Positions 27,006 through 35,130 are shown, numbered from the stretch's first letter. The stretch: 35,726 nucleotides of DNA from an uncultured Pseudomonadales bacterium (GCA_947258825.1 CAMYJX010000050.1:1-35726); one strand, 5' to 3'. Notes: generated by a model not told the origin, from the letters alone. Numbers and translations are program-made.

Positions 27006-28226
27006 ATGGCCGTGAACCTGCCGGCGCTTGGCTCGCTGCCACCGGTTAGCGGGGTCCGCATCGGCACCGCCGGCGCTGGAATCAAGCAGCGTGAACGCGA
27101 TGACGTGGCGGTCTTTCTGCTGGCGCCGGACACCGTCGTTGCCGGCGTCTTTACCAATAGCGCCTTTCGGGCCGCACCGGTTCAGATTGCCTGTGCCAAC
27201 CTTGCGACCGGCAGCGTCCGGGCCCTGGTGATAAACAGCGGCAATGCCAATGCCGCCACCGGCGCGGCGGGGCTGGCGGACGCCCAGGCTGTGTGCCGGA
27301 CCCTGGCCGATGCGGCGGGCATCGACCAGTCGGCTGTGCTGCCTTTCTCTACCGGTGTCATCGGCGAGCGGCTGCCAGTGGACAGGGTTCAGAAGGCGGT
27401 TGAATTGGCGACGGAGCGGGCCGCGGAAGATGGCTGGCCCGCGGCGGCAGCATCGATCATGACGACGGACACGGGGCCGAAGGCGGTCAGTCGTCAGGTG
27501 CCGGTGCAGGGCTGCCCGGTGACCATCAACGGGATTGCCAAAGGGGCAGGCATGATCAGGCCGGACATGGCCACGATGCTGGCTTTCGTCTGCTGTGATG
27601 CCAGCGTTACCCCGGAATGTCTGGATGATCTCACCCGCGAGGTGGCGGACCGGAGCTTCAACCGAATCAGCGTTGATGGTGATACTTCCACCAATGATTC
27701 TTTCGTTGTCTGTGCTTCCGGGATGGCGGGCAACGCTCTCATCACCTCTCCCGAGGATCCGGGCTATCAGGACCTGCGCCAAGGGCTCAGCGCGGTAGCC
27801 GTCGACCTGGCCACGCGCATCGTGCGCGATGGGGAAGGGGCGACCAAGTTCGTGACCATTCGAGTCCGTGGCGGCGCGGATACCGAAGAGTGCCTGCGGG
27901 TGGCCTACACCATCGCTGAGTCTCCGCTGGTCAAGACCGCGGCTTTTGCGGGCGATCCGAATTGGGGTCGGTTCTGCATGGCCATAGGCCGGTCGGGCGT
28001 GAAGGATCTGGACACCGGCAGCGTCGACCTCTACCTGGATGACGTCTGCGTAGCGCGCGGCGGCCTCCTTGCACCAGACTACGCCGAAGCTGACGGCGGT
28101 CGGGTGATGGCGCAGGATGAGTTCGAGGTTCGGGTGGAGCTGGGGCGAGGCGATGCAGAGGAGGTGGTCTGGACCTGCGACCTGTCCTACGAGTACGTTC
28201 GGATCAACGCCGAGTATCGAACCTGA
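27006..28226 (+). CDS. argJ: Bifunctional glutamate N-acetyltransferase / amino-acid acetyltransferase ArgJ
   Basis: ArgJ transfers acetyl from N-acetylornithine to glutamate, recycling the acetyl group in arginine synthesis. The 406-residue precursor cleaves itself into two chains at the conserved KGAGMIRPDMATMLAF site; the nucleophile is Thr190. Other motifs are NSGNANAATG, FSTGVIGE, DGDTSTNDSF, GEGATKF and GDPNWGR. Whether it can also use acetyl-CoA cannot be told from sequence. It begins one base after the secA stop. It converges with yacG across 72 bases. Confidence 0.96.
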   Translation: MAVNLPALGSLPPVSGVRIGTAGAGIKQRERDDVAVFLLAPDTVVAGVFTNSAFRAAPVQIACANLATGSVRALVINSGNANAATGAAGLADAQAVCRTLADAAGIDQSAVLPFSTGVIGERLPVDRVQKAVELATERAAEDGWPAAAASIMTTDTGPKAVSRQVPVQGCPVTINGIAKGAGMIRPDMATMLAFVCCDASVTPECLDDLTREVADRSFNRISVDGDTSTNDSFVVCASGMAGNALITSPEDPGYQDLRQGLSAVAVDLATRIVRDGEGATKFVTIRVRGGADTEECLRVAYTIAESPLVKTAAFAGDPNWGRFCMAIGRSGVKDLDTGSVDLYLDDVCVARGGLLAPDYAEADGGRVMAQDEFEVRVELGRGDAEEVVWTCDLSYEYVRINAEYRT

Positions 28227-28229
28227 AAC

Positions 28230-28263
28230 GCGGCCATAGCTTCACCTCGAACGGTCTGGCCGC
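28230..28263. terminator. Weak candidate bidirectional terminator between argJ and yacG
   Basis: GCGGCCA (28230-28236) pairs with TGGCCGC (28257-28263) over a 20-base loop just after the argJ stop. There is no T-tract on either side, so intrinsic termination is doubtful. Confidence 0.25.
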
Positions 28264-28298
28264 ACTGCACTCTCCGCCGAGAACCGCGATCCCCGACG

Positions 28299-28502
28299 CT
28301 AAGGGTCCTCATCCAGTTCCCCCGATAGCAGATCGTCATCGATCTCGTTGCCAGGTATGCGATGCTGTTCCGAGGCCCACGCGCCGAAGTCGATGAGCCG
28401 GCAGCGCTCCGAGCAAAAGGGTCTGAACTCGTTTCGCGTTGACCATTTCACGCGCTTTCCGCAGTTCGGGCAGAGGACGATTCGTGGCGTCTGCTGGGTC
28501 AC
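28299..28502 (-). CDS. yacG: DNA gyrase inhibitor YacG (zinc finger protein)
   Basis: YacG is a small zinc protein that binds GyrB and inhibits gyrase. The 67 residues have the four zinc cysteines Cys11, Cys14, Cys30 and Cys34 (CPNCGK, FCSERC) followed by RLIDFGAWASEQHRIPG, the conserved core, and an acidic tail. The GTG start overlaps the coaE stop by four bases (GTGA), so it is coupled to coaE, as in many gammaproteobacteria. Confidence 0.94.
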   Translation of the reverse strand: MTQQTPRIVLCPNCGKRVKWSTRNEFRPFCSERCRLIDFGAWASEQHRIPGNEIDDDLLSGELDEDP

Positions 28503-29101
28503 TTCGCGGCCAGAGCCAGGTATTTTTCATGCAGCGCCCGCACCGGGTCGTCCAACGCTCCGAGCGTTCCGTCGTTGACGATCACGTCGTCCGCTGCGGC
28601 CAGCCGTTGCTGGCGGGAAGTCTGGGCGGCCATGATTGATCTGACCTGCGCTTCGTCGTTGCCATCTCTGCGCATGGTGCGCTCCAGCTGGGTTGACTCG
28701 AGGGCATCAATCACCAGCACCCGTTGGCAGATGCGATGGTGACCGGTTTCGATGAGCAGAGGGTTCACCACCATCGCGTAGGGCGAGCTGGCCTGCCGCA
28801 GCTGCTCCTGCAGCCAGGCGCCGATCAACGGCCGAGTCAGCTGCTCGAGCCACTGTCTTTCCTCAGCGTTTGCGAAAACCCGGCGACGCAGCTCCGCCCG
28901 GTTCAGGCAGCCGTTCTCGTTCAGCAGGTCTGGCCCCAGGTGGGTCGCGATGGCTTCGAGCGCTGGCTGTCCGCGATCCAGCACGGCGCGCGATCCCAGA
29001 TCCGCGTCCACCACGTCGATGCCCAGCGCCTGGAAGCGCTCGGACACGGCGGTTTTGCCGCTGCCGATGCCGCCCGTCAGCCCCACCACGAAGTCGCTCA
29101 T
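28499..29101 (-). CDS. coaE: Dephospho-CoA kinase
   Basis: CoaE phosphorylates dephospho-CoA in the last step of coenzyme A synthesis. The 200-residue protein has the P-loop GGIGSGKT (residues 10-17), DVVDADLGSRAVLDRG (substrate-binding acidic pair), and NPLLIETGHHRICQRVLVID in place of the more usual D-x-P-L-L-F-E. RSIMAAQTSRQQRLAAADDV is the lid and C-terminal core. It sits between pilD and yacG, the order common in Pseudomonas-like genomes. It is nine bases from the pilD start side and overlaps yacG. Confidence 0.94.
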   Translation of the reverse strand: MSDFVVGLTGGIGSGKTAVSERFQALGIDVVDADLGSRAVLDRGQPALEAIATHLGPDLLNENGCLNRAELRRRVFANAEERQWLEQLTRPLIGAWLQEQLRQASSPYAMVVNPLLIETGHHRICQRVLVIDALESTQLERTMRRDGNDEAQVRSIMAAQTSRQQRLAAADDVIVNDGTLGALDDPVRALHEKYLALAAK

Positions 29102-29110
29102 GCTGATTGG

Positions 29111-29962
29111 TTAGTTCAGAAACAGGCGTAGAACCGTATCACGCTGTACCAGGCAAACCCAACCGGCAATGGCCAGGAAGGGCCCGAAAGGAATGGGCTG
29201 CGAGCTTTCCCGTCGGCCAAGAGCCGAGGTGGCCAGCGCGTAAAGCAGGCCCACTCCCGCAGCGATGAGGACGGCGGCTGGAAGTATCTGCCAGCCGAGC
29301 CACGCGCCGATGGCGGCCAGCAGCTTGAAGTCACCGTAGCCCATGCCTTCTTTGCCGGTGACGAGCTTGAAGGCCCAGTAGGTGCTCCACAGGAACAGGT
29401 ACCCGGCGACGGCGCCCACGATGGCCGACTGCGTGTCGGTGAATCCCCCCTGCATGTTTACGATCAATCCCAGCCAGACCAGAGGCAGCGTCAGCTGATC
29501 AGGCAGCAGCTGGGTGTCGTAGTCGATGAAGGTCAGCGCCAGCAGGACCCAGGTGAACGTCAGGGCCGCCAACCCGAGCCACGAGAAGCCGAAAAGATAC
29601 AGCATTGCCAGGGTCAGAAACCCTGTCAGCAGCTCCACCCCCGGGTACCGCCAGGCGATGCGGCCGCCACAGCCGGCGCACTTCCCTCTGAGCAGCAGCC
29701 AGCTCACCAGCGGTATGTTCTCCCATGCTCGGATCTGACGATCGCAGTGAGGGCAGCGGGATCGTGGAACCACCAGATTGAAGGGTTCCAGCTTGGCAGC
29801 AGGAGATTCCCCTTCCAGGATGTACCTGGCCTCGCCCTCCCACTGGCGATGCAGCATCAGGGGCAGCCGGTAGATGACGACGTTCAGGAAGCTGCCGACG
29901 CACAGGCCCAGCCAGGCGGCAAGCGCCAGGCCCGGCCAGCCGTATGTCATGAGCTGATCCAT
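29111..29962 (-). CDS. pilD: Prepilin peptidase / N-methyltransferase PilD
   Basis: PilD cuts the leader from type IV prepilins and methylates the new N-terminal Phe in the inner membrane. From ATG 29962 it has 283 residues and about eight membrane helices. The N-terminal methyltransferase region has GSFLNVVIYRLP and the zinc cysteines CPHC and CAGC. The catalytic aspartates are in FIDYDTQLLPD and GMGYGDFKLLAAIG (GxGD). An upstream start (30070) would overlap pilC but adds a Ser-rich leader not seen in the family. Its substrates here should be PilA and the second prepilin. Confidence 0.95.
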   Translation of the reverse strand: MDQLMTYGWPGLALAAWLGLCVGSFLNVVIYRLPLMLHRQWEGEARYILEGESPAAKLEPFNLVVPRSRCPHCDRQIRAWENIPLVSWLLLRGKCAGCGGRIAWRYPGVELLTGFLTLAMLYLFGFSWLGLAALTFTWVLLALTFIDYDTQLLPDQLTLPLVWLGLIVNMQGGFTDTQSAIVGAVAGYLFLWSTYWAFKLVTGKEGMGYGDFKLLAAIGAWLGWQILPAAVLIAAGVGLLYALATSALGRRESSQPIPFGPFLAIAGWVCLVQRDTVLRLFLN

Positions 29963-30008
29963 CAGCACAGGGTCGCGATTTACGTACGCGGAATGGGTCC
30001 GGGGCTGA

Positions 30009-31223
30009 TCAGCCGCCGACCACCGCGCCGAGCTGGAAGATGGGCAGGTACATGGCGATGATGAGGCCACCGACCAGCACGCCGAGCACGGCCATGATCA
30101 TTGGCTCCATGAGCGCCGTGAGGTTATCCACCGCGTTGTCGACCTGCTCCTCGTAGTAGGAAGCGGCCTTGTCCAGCATGTCATCCAGGGCGCCGGCTTC
30201 CTCACCAATGGCGACCATCTGCACGACCATATTGGGAAAGACGCCGGTGCTGCGCATGGAGAAGTTCAACTGCTGACCCGTGGATACGTCGTCGCGCACG
30301 CGATGCACCGCCTTGGTGTAAACGCTGTTTCCCGTCGATCCTGCGACGGAATTGAGGGCGTCCACCAACGGCACTCCGGCGGCAAAGGTTGTCGACAGCG
30401 TGCGAGAGAATCGCGCCACCGCCGATTTTTCTATGATGCTGCCGGCCACCGGCATTTTCAGGGCAAGCTTGTCCAATGCTTCCCGAAACCCCCGTGACCG
30501 CCTGTGAACGGCGATCAGGCCGGCGATGCCGCCGGCAATCGCAGCGAGAATGACCAGCCACCATTGCTGGGTAAATTCCGAGATGCCGATGACAAACTGA
30601 GTAAAGGCGGGCAGCTCGGCACCAAAACCCTGGAAAACCACTTCGAACTGGGGAACGACCTTGATCAGCAGGATGCCCGATACAACGAACGCTACCACCA
30701 GGACGGCTGCCGGGTAGGTCATGGCTTTACGCACCTTCGCCTTCAGAGATTCGGTCTTTTCCTTATAGGTGGCGATGCGATCGAGCATGGTTTCGAGCGC
30801 GCCAGACTGCTCTCCGGCGTCCACCAGGTTGCAGAACAGGTCGTCGAAATAAAGGGGGTGCTTACGCAGCGCAGAGGCGAAAGCGCTGCCACCGGAAACG
30901 TCGTTGCGGATGTTGCGGATGAGCTCTGCCAGCTTCGGCTTGTCCAACCCGTCGGCGACGATTTCGAATGACTGCACCAACGGCACGCCAGCGCGCATCA
31001 TGGTGGCCATCTGGCGAGTGAACAGGGCGATATCCGACGGTTTGATGCTGCCGCCGCCACCCAGGGACATGCCCTTGCTCTTCTTGCGCACCCGCGTGGC
31101 GTTGATGCCCTGACGCCGCAGCTCGGCCTTCGCGATGGCCGGATTGCTGCTGGTGATCTCACCCTTGCTCTTCTTGCCCTGTTTGTCTGTGCCTTCCCAG
31201 ACGAATATCGCGCTTTCCGCCAT
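30009..31223 (-). CDS. pilC: Type IV pilus inner membrane platform protein PilC
   Basis: PilC is the integral membrane platform on which PilB acts to push pilin subunits into the fibre. The 404 residues contain two T2SF domains: about 68-190 (FTRQMATMMRAGVPLVQSFE, GEQSGALETMLDRIA) and about 270-395 (FSRTLSTTFAAGVPLVDALN, GEEAGALDDMLDKAA). Three membrane helices are at about 170-190, 220-240 and 375-395. It follows pilB after four bases and precedes pilD by 46, in one pilBCD transcript. Confidence 0.96.
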   Translation of the reverse strand: MAESAIFVWEGTDKQGKKSKGEITSSNPAIAKAELRRQGINATRVRKKSKGMSLGGGGSIKPSDIALFTRQMATMMRAGVPLVQSFEIVADGLDKPKLAELIRNIRNDVSGGSAFASALRKHPLYFDDLFCNLVDAGEQSGALETMLDRIATYKEKTESLKAKVRKAMTYPAAVLVVAFVVSGILLIKVVPQFEVVFQGFGAELPAFTQFVIGISEFTQQWWLVILAAIAGGIAGLIAVHRRSRGFREALDKLALKMPVAGSIIEKSAVARFSRTLSTTFAAGVPLVDALNSVAGSTGNSVYTKAVHRVRDDVSTGQQLNFSMRSTGVFPNMVVQMVAIGEEAGALDDMLDKAASYYEEQVDNAVDNLTALMEPMIMAVLGVLVGGLIIAMYLPIFQLGAVVGG

Positions 31224-31227
31224 TGTT

Positions 31228-32955
31228 TCAGTGCCCCGTAGTTACCCGGTTGACTTCCGCCAGGCTGGTCACGCCCTGGATCACTTTTTCCAGCCCCGCA
31301 AGGCGGAGATTCTTGAACCCCAGAGTGCTCGCCTGTTTGGCCAGCTCCATGCTGTTGCCATCCTCCATGATAATCTGGGCCATCTCCTTGGTAATTTTAA
31401 CTACTTCATAAATTCCGACTCTGCCCTTGTAGCCGTCATTGCACTTGTCACAACCGGCGGCGTTGGGTTCGAACACCTCGATCCCGGCGTCCACCTGCTC
31501 GTCCGTGAATCCTTCCGCCAGCAGGGTTTCCCCCGGGACGTCGATGGACCCCTTGCAGTTGGGACAAAGTCGGCGAGCCAGCCGCTGGGCGATGATCAGA
31601 TTGACGCTGGTCGCCAGGTTGAATGCCGGCACGCCCATGTTGCGCAGGCGGGTCAGGGTCTCGGCTGCAGAGTTGGTGTGCAGCGTGGACAGCACCATGT
31701 GCCCGGTCTGTGAGGCCTTGATGGCGATCTCCGCCGTCTCCAGGTCACGTATCTCACCCACCATCACCACATCGGGGTCCTGTCGCAGGAAGGACCTCAG
31801 GGCGGTGGCGAAATCCAGACCCACCCGGTGGTGCACGTTGACCTGGTTGATGCCTTCGAGATTGATTTCCACCGGGTCTTCCGCGGTGGCGATGTTGCGC
31901 TCGAAGGTGTTGAGAATGTTCAGTCCGGTGTAAAGGGTCACGGTCTTGCCGCTACCCGTTGGCCCCGTGACGAGAATCATCCCTTGGGGCTGATGGATGG
32001 CGTCCATGAACAGCTCTTGCTGATAGTCCTCGAAGCCCAGCTGTTCGATGCCCATCTTTGCGCTGGACGGGTCCAGGATCCGCAGCACGATTTTCTCGCC
32101 CCAGAGGGTAGGCAGGGTGTTCACCCGGAAATCTATGGCCCGGGTTTTCGACAGCTTCATCTTGATGCGGCCGTCCTGGGGCACGCGACGCTCGGATATG
32201 TCCATCTCGGACATTACCTTCAGACGTGCCGCCAGGCGAGTGCCGAGGTTCGACGGTGGGTTGGATACCACGTGCAGGATGCCGTCCGTCCGGAACCGTA
32301 CCCGATAGGTCTTCTCGTAAGGCTCGAAGTGAATGTCCGAAGCCCCGGTCTTGATGGCGTCCAGCAGCATCTTGTTGACGAACCGCACCACCGGCGTGTC
32401 GTCAGTGGCGGAGCCGACGTCCTGATCGTCATCGTCAGTCTCTTCCTCGAAGGCGGCCATGTCGAGATCTTCGAGTTCATCGCCTTCCAGATCGCCGAGG
32501 CCGCTGTCCTCCTGCCGGTTCAGGAACTGATCGATGATGGCCTGCAGCTTGTCCTCTTCGACCAGAACCGCTTCAGTGTTCACCCCGGTGTGAAACTTGA
32601 TCTCGTCCAGGGCCTGAAGGTTGGTCGGGTCTGATACGGCGACGAACAGCCGCATGCCTCTACGTACCAGCGGCAGCGCGCTGTGGCTGCGAATGAGGTT
32701 GTCTTTGACCAGATCTTTGGGAATGGCCTCGAGGTCGTACGAGGTGAGGTCCATCAAGGGCACGCCGAACTCTTCCGACGCGCTTACGGCAATGGCGCGA
32801 GCCTCCGCCAGGCCGTTGCGCACCAGGTACGTAACGAAAGGCGTACCTTCCTTGCGGGCGGCTTCGGTAGACTTGATCGCGGAATCGGCGTCGAGAATGC
32901 TCTCGTCAACGAGGCGTCTTGCCAAGCCGCTGAGCGGTACCGGTTCAGATGCCAT
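31228..32955 (-). CDS. pilB: Type IV pilus assembly ATPase PilB
   Basis: PilB is the cytoplasmic hexameric ATPase that powers pilus extension. The 575 residues comprise an N-terminal MshEN/N1 domain (to about 150), an acidic linker (about 155-180, EEETDDDDQDVG), and the ATPase core with Walker A GPTGSGKT (about residue 330), the Asp box (AEDPVEINLEGINQV), Walker B (DPDVVMVGEIRDLETAEIA) and the His box (GHMVLSTLHTN). Zinc cysteines LCPNC and GCDKC follow at about 465-505. ATG 32955 starts it. No retraction ATPase (PilT) gene is in the window. Confidence 0.97.
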   Translation of the reverse strand: MASEPVPLSGLARRLVDESILDADSAIKSTEAARKEGTPFVTYLVRNGLAEARAIAVSASEEFGVPLMDLTSYDLEAIPKDLVKDNLIRSHSALPLVRRGMRLFVAVSDPTNLQALDEIKFHTGVNTEAVLVEEDKLQAIIDQFLNRQEDSGLGDLEGDELEDLDMAAFEEETDDDDQDVGSATDDTPVVRFVNKMLLDAIKTGASDIHFEPYEKTYRVRFRTDGILHVVSNPPSNLGTRLAARLKVMSEMDISERRVPQDGRIKMKLSKTRAIDFRVNTLPTLWGEKIVLRILDPSSAKMGIEQLGFEDYQQELFMDAIHQPQGMILVTGPTGSGKTVTLYTGLNILNTFERNIATAEDPVEINLEGINQVNVHHRVGLDFATALRSFLRQDPDVVMVGEIRDLETAEIAIKASQTGHMVLSTLHTNSAAETLTRLRNMGVPAFNLATSVNLIIAQRLARRLCPNCKGSIDVPGETLLAEGFTDEQVDAGIEVFEPNAAGCDKCNDGYKGRVGIYEVVKITKEMAQIIMEDGNSMELAKQASTLGFKNLRLAGLEKVIQGVTSLAEVNRVTTGH

Positions 32956-33256
32956 GGGCTCCAGCAGTCCTTGTCTCTATCGCGATCTACCTTACCTTCG
33001 GCGTGGTCGCGAAGTCTAATCCTGGGTCACGTTGCTGTCGATAACGGCTTCACAGAAAGCGCGGCCTCGATCTTTCAACATGACGGCAGTCAGAGCAGGT
33101 CTCGGGGCCGGAATCTCCGGCTTTGAGCCCGCACCTTCTGAGTGTAGACGTAGTGTGAAATAAAGGTGACCTCTACTACACTCTGATTGTGACCTTTACC
33201 GTCAGCTAGTGACGTAGTGAGATACCTACATCCGGGCTGGCGAAACGCGCTCAGAT
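32956..33256. other. pilB-pilA divergent control region, with nested dyads
   Basis: About 490 bases without a gene separate pilB from pilA; the pilA half is described separately. In this half, AGTGTAG (33141-33147) pairs with CTACACT (33176-33182), and AAAGGTGAC (33162-33170) pairs with GTGACCTTT (33189-33197) with one mismatch. GTAGTG-like words recur to about 33220. No clear sigma-70 promoter for pilB is visible. I see no supported small gene. Confidence 0.45.
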
Positions 33257-33275
33257 AAACAGGACAGAACTGTTT
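33257..33275. promoter_or_regulatory. Candidate activator site for the pilA promoter
   Basis: AAACAG (33257-33262) and CTGTTT (33270-33275) form a dyad with a seven-base spacer. It lies about 110 bases before the expected sigma-54 start, where an enhancer-binding protein such as PilR would act. The assignment is inferred from position only. Confidence 0.35.
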
Positions 33276-33349
33276 GGATGAGCTAAGGTACTGACTTTAA
33301 AGTGATTTAGGAGTTGGCAGGCATCGTGAAGCAGGCGTTTGGCCAAAGC

Positions 33350-33365
33350 TGGCACGAGGGTTGCA
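33350..33365 (+). promoter_or_regulatory. Sigma-54 promoter of pilA
   Basis: TGGCAC (33350-33355), five bases, then TTGCA (33361-33365) is a full match to the -24/-12 consensus TGGCAC-N5-TTGCA. Start should be near 33377, giving a leader of about 70 bases to pilA. Sigma-54 with PilS/PilR is the known mode of pilA control in Pseudomonas. Confidence 0.92.
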
Positions 33366-33448
33366 TTTCCTAAGGCGACATTCGCGGCGCGAGTGCTAAG
33401 CATGAGCTGCCACGTGTTGACACCTTGTATAACGGAGTAATTACCAAG

Positions 33449-33910
33449 ATGAAAAACGCGATGCAAAAGGGTTTCACCCTTATCGAATTGATGATTGTGG
33501 TAGCTATCATCGGTATCCTTGCCGCTGTGGCGCTGCCCGCCTATCAGGACTACATCGAAAACGCCAGCGTCTCCAAAGTGAACTCTCACTTTGAAGAAGG
33601 CAGCCGATTCGTGATCAACGAGATGCGTAAGGTTCAGGCCGAGCTGGCCATGGGTCGTACCGACGTTGCAACCATCAGCCCGACCCTCGACGCCGACGCC
33701 GAGTGGATAGCGCTGCTGAACGACAACGGCGGCGTAGCCCCGAACGGCGCAGCTGCATATGCAGGCACGGTTGACAACGCTGGTGGCGTCGTTGGCGTGG
33801 GTGTTGCAGGCACCATTGCTGCAGGAACCCTGGCGGTAACGCTGGACTTCCCGACCTACGCAGGCATCACCGACAAGGCGAACCAGGTGATCAACTGGGC
33901 TGACCTTTAA
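33449..33910 (+). CDS. pilA: Type IV major pilin PilA (cysteine-free)
   Basis: PilA is the probable main subunit of the pilus fibre. From ATG 33449 (GGAG 11 bases upstream) it has 153 residues: leader MKNAMQKG, cut before Phe9, then [20 protein letters not shown] with the conserved Glu at mature position 5. The N-terminal helix runs to about residue 60. The globular part is rich in Gly, Ala, Val and Asp ([20 protein letters not shown]), and there is no cysteine anywhere, so the C-terminal disulfide loop typical of type IVa pilins is absent. The sigma-54 promoter and position opposite pilBCD support it as the major pilin. Confidence 0.9.
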   Translation: MKNAMQKGFTLIELMIVVAIIGILAAVALPAYQDYIENASVSKVNSHFEEGSRFVINEMRKVQAELAMGRTDVATISPTLDADAEWIALLNDNGGVAPNGAAAYAGTVDNAGGVVGVGVAGTIAAGTLAVTLDFPTYAGITDKANQVINWADL

Positions 33911-33936
33911 TAGGGGGTTCAGCTGCGACTTGGATA

Positions 33937-33966
33937 CGGGAGGGGTTTTACCCCTCCCGTTTTCGT
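33937..33966 (+). terminator. Strong intrinsic terminator after pilA
   Basis: CGGGAGGGG (33937-33945), a TTTTA loop and CCCCTCCCG (33951-33959) form a perfect nine-base-pair stem followed by TTTTCGTTT. It ends the pilA transcript and would keep the second pilin gene at a lower level if that gene depends on read-through. Confidence 0.93.
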
Positions 33967-33989
33967 TTCAGAAGAAGAGGGCCATGAGC

Positions 33990-34373
33990 ATGAAGAATCT
34001 GCGACTGAGTAGTCGGAATAAAGGCTTCACGCTGGTTGAGCTGATGATCGCCGTAGCGATCGTATCCATTCTGGCGGCCGTGGCGCTGCCCCTGTACAAC
34101 AACTATATCGACACCTCCCGTGAAGGGGTGCTGGTCAACAACCTCTCCACCATGGAGGTGTTTCAGGAAGACTTCCGCCTGCGCAACGGCAATTATCTGC
34201 TGGTCGCAGCGGATGCCGCGGCCATCGAAGCCGCCATCGGCTGGACACCGCAGTCGAACAACGGCACCACCTACTCCATCGCCGACGGCGGTGGTGGCAG
34301 CTACGAAGTGACGGCTACCGGTCCCCAAGGCACGGTGGTGTGCATCAGCTTCCCGGCTAAGACCCGCTGCTGA
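33990..34373 (+). CDS. Second type IV prepilin-like protein
   Basis: This 127-residue protein has a basic leader ending RNKG, cleaved before FTLVELMIAVAIVSILAAVA, with Glu at mature position 5, so it should be processed by PilD. Its globular part has YNNYIDTSREGVLVNNL and ends VVCISFPAKTRC, with two cysteines nine apart that could close a short C-terminal loop. It resembles PilE-type minor pilins or a second major-type pilin; sequence alone does not decide. ATG 33990 is chosen because AGAGG is nine bases upstream; ATG 33984 is an alternative. It lies just behind the pilA terminator and I see no strong promoter of its own. Confidence 0.85.
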   Translation: MKNLRLSSRNKGFTLVELMIAVAIVSILAAVALPLYNNYIDTSREGVLVNNLSTMEVFQEDFRLRNGNYLLVAADAAAIEAAIGWTPQSNNGTTYSIADGGGGSYEVTATGPQGTVVCISFPAKTRC

Positions 34374-34441
34374 TCCCGACATCATTCCTGCGCCGGCGCT
34401 TGCAGCCCCTGCGGATCACGGTATGCTTCGCCATCCCCAGC

Positions 34442-34517
<76 letters not shown>

Positions 34518-34530
34518 TCTCAGAAGCCTC

Positions 34531-34550
34531 GTTCGTGGTCGCCAACGAAC
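34531..34550. terminator. Hairpin between tRNA-Thr and the convergent FnIII-like gene
   Basis: GTTCGT (34531-34536) pairs with ACGAAC (34545-34550), ending right at the stop codon of the minus-strand gene. There is no T-run on either strand, so it is only a weak terminator candidate. Confidence 0.3.
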
Positions 34551-34964
34551 CTAAATTGCCTGGCACTGGAAGCCTGACCCGTCTTCTTTGGGCTCGACGC
34601 GTACCTTGAACTCGTTCGAGTACTTACTCGTTTTGCCAGCTTCGTTTTCAGCGGTCATTGCTACGAACCAGGTTCCCGGTTTGAGGGCGTCACACAGGTC
34701 ACCGTGTTTCGGCAGTTCGAGCGGCGGGTTCTGGTATTCGAAGTCTTCTAGTCCTGGTCCTTCACACGGGTCTGCACAGCTTGTCGGGTGCCCCTGTTCA
34801 CCACGAGACGTGGGACCGTAGTGAACCCGATAACGAAGCTCGCCGACCACGTCCGTGCCATCGCAGTTTTGGGTCGGCCCTTCCCAACGAATTTCTGCTG
34901 CTTCGGCAGAGTAGCAAGCGAAGAAGGCTATCATCATCGACAAGATACCGGCTGAAATCTTCAT
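34551..34964 (-). CDS. Small exported protein with one fibronectin type III-like domain
   Basis: I do not recognise a named gene. The 137 residues start with a Sec signal peptide (MKISAGILSMMIAFFACYSA, cut near AEA-AE). The mature part looks like a single FnIII-type beta sandwich: LRYRVHYG as one strand pair, and PGTWFVAMTAENEAGKTSKYS followed by NEF as the typical final strands. Five cysteines in the mature chain suggest disulfides and a periplasmic or external location. CGGA about eight bases before the ATG supports the start. It is convergent with tRNA-Thr and alone on its strand. Function is unknown. Confidence 0.75.
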   Translation of the reverse strand: MKISAGILSMMIAFFACYSAEAAEIRWEGPTQNCDGTDVVGELRYRVHYGPTSRGEQGHPTSCADPCEGPGLEDFEYQNPPLELPKHGDLCDALKPGTWFVAMTAENEAGKTSKYSNEFKVRVEPKEDGSGFQCQAI

Positions 34965-35130
34965 CGCTCATTCCGCGTTTTCAACAGACGTTGAACTTAG
35001 CATTTTGAGTGAATCCGCCGATGTGAGATGGATGTAGAGAATTTTTTGCCTCGCGTGCTCATCTACCGGCGTGTGTTGATGCCCGACACTCAGGCTCGCT
35101 GTAACGCCATCTACCGAAGAGGAGCATCCC
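34965..35130. other. Non-coding gap before the broken acetyltransferase gene
   Basis: No gene is supported. It should contain the promoter of the minus-strand FnIII-like gene and of the plus-strand remnant; no clear boxes are visible. CATCTACCG occurs twice (about 35061 and 35108). GAGGAG at 35119-35124 is a good ribosome binding site for the ATG at 35131. Confidence 0.4.

Noticed and set aside
25965-27782. A 605-residue minus-strand open frame opposite secA and argJ
   Set aside because: It is an antisense shadow of two well-conserved genes, with Arg/His-rich low-complexity translation and no domain.
29963-30070. Longer PilD starting at 30070
   Set aside because: The extra 36 residues are Ser/Pro-rich and overlap the end of pilC; family members start close to the first membrane helix, as from 29962.
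31828-32634. A 268-residue plus-strand open frame opposite pilB
   Set aside because: It is an antisense shadow of the conserved ATPase; no motif or ribosome binding site supports it.
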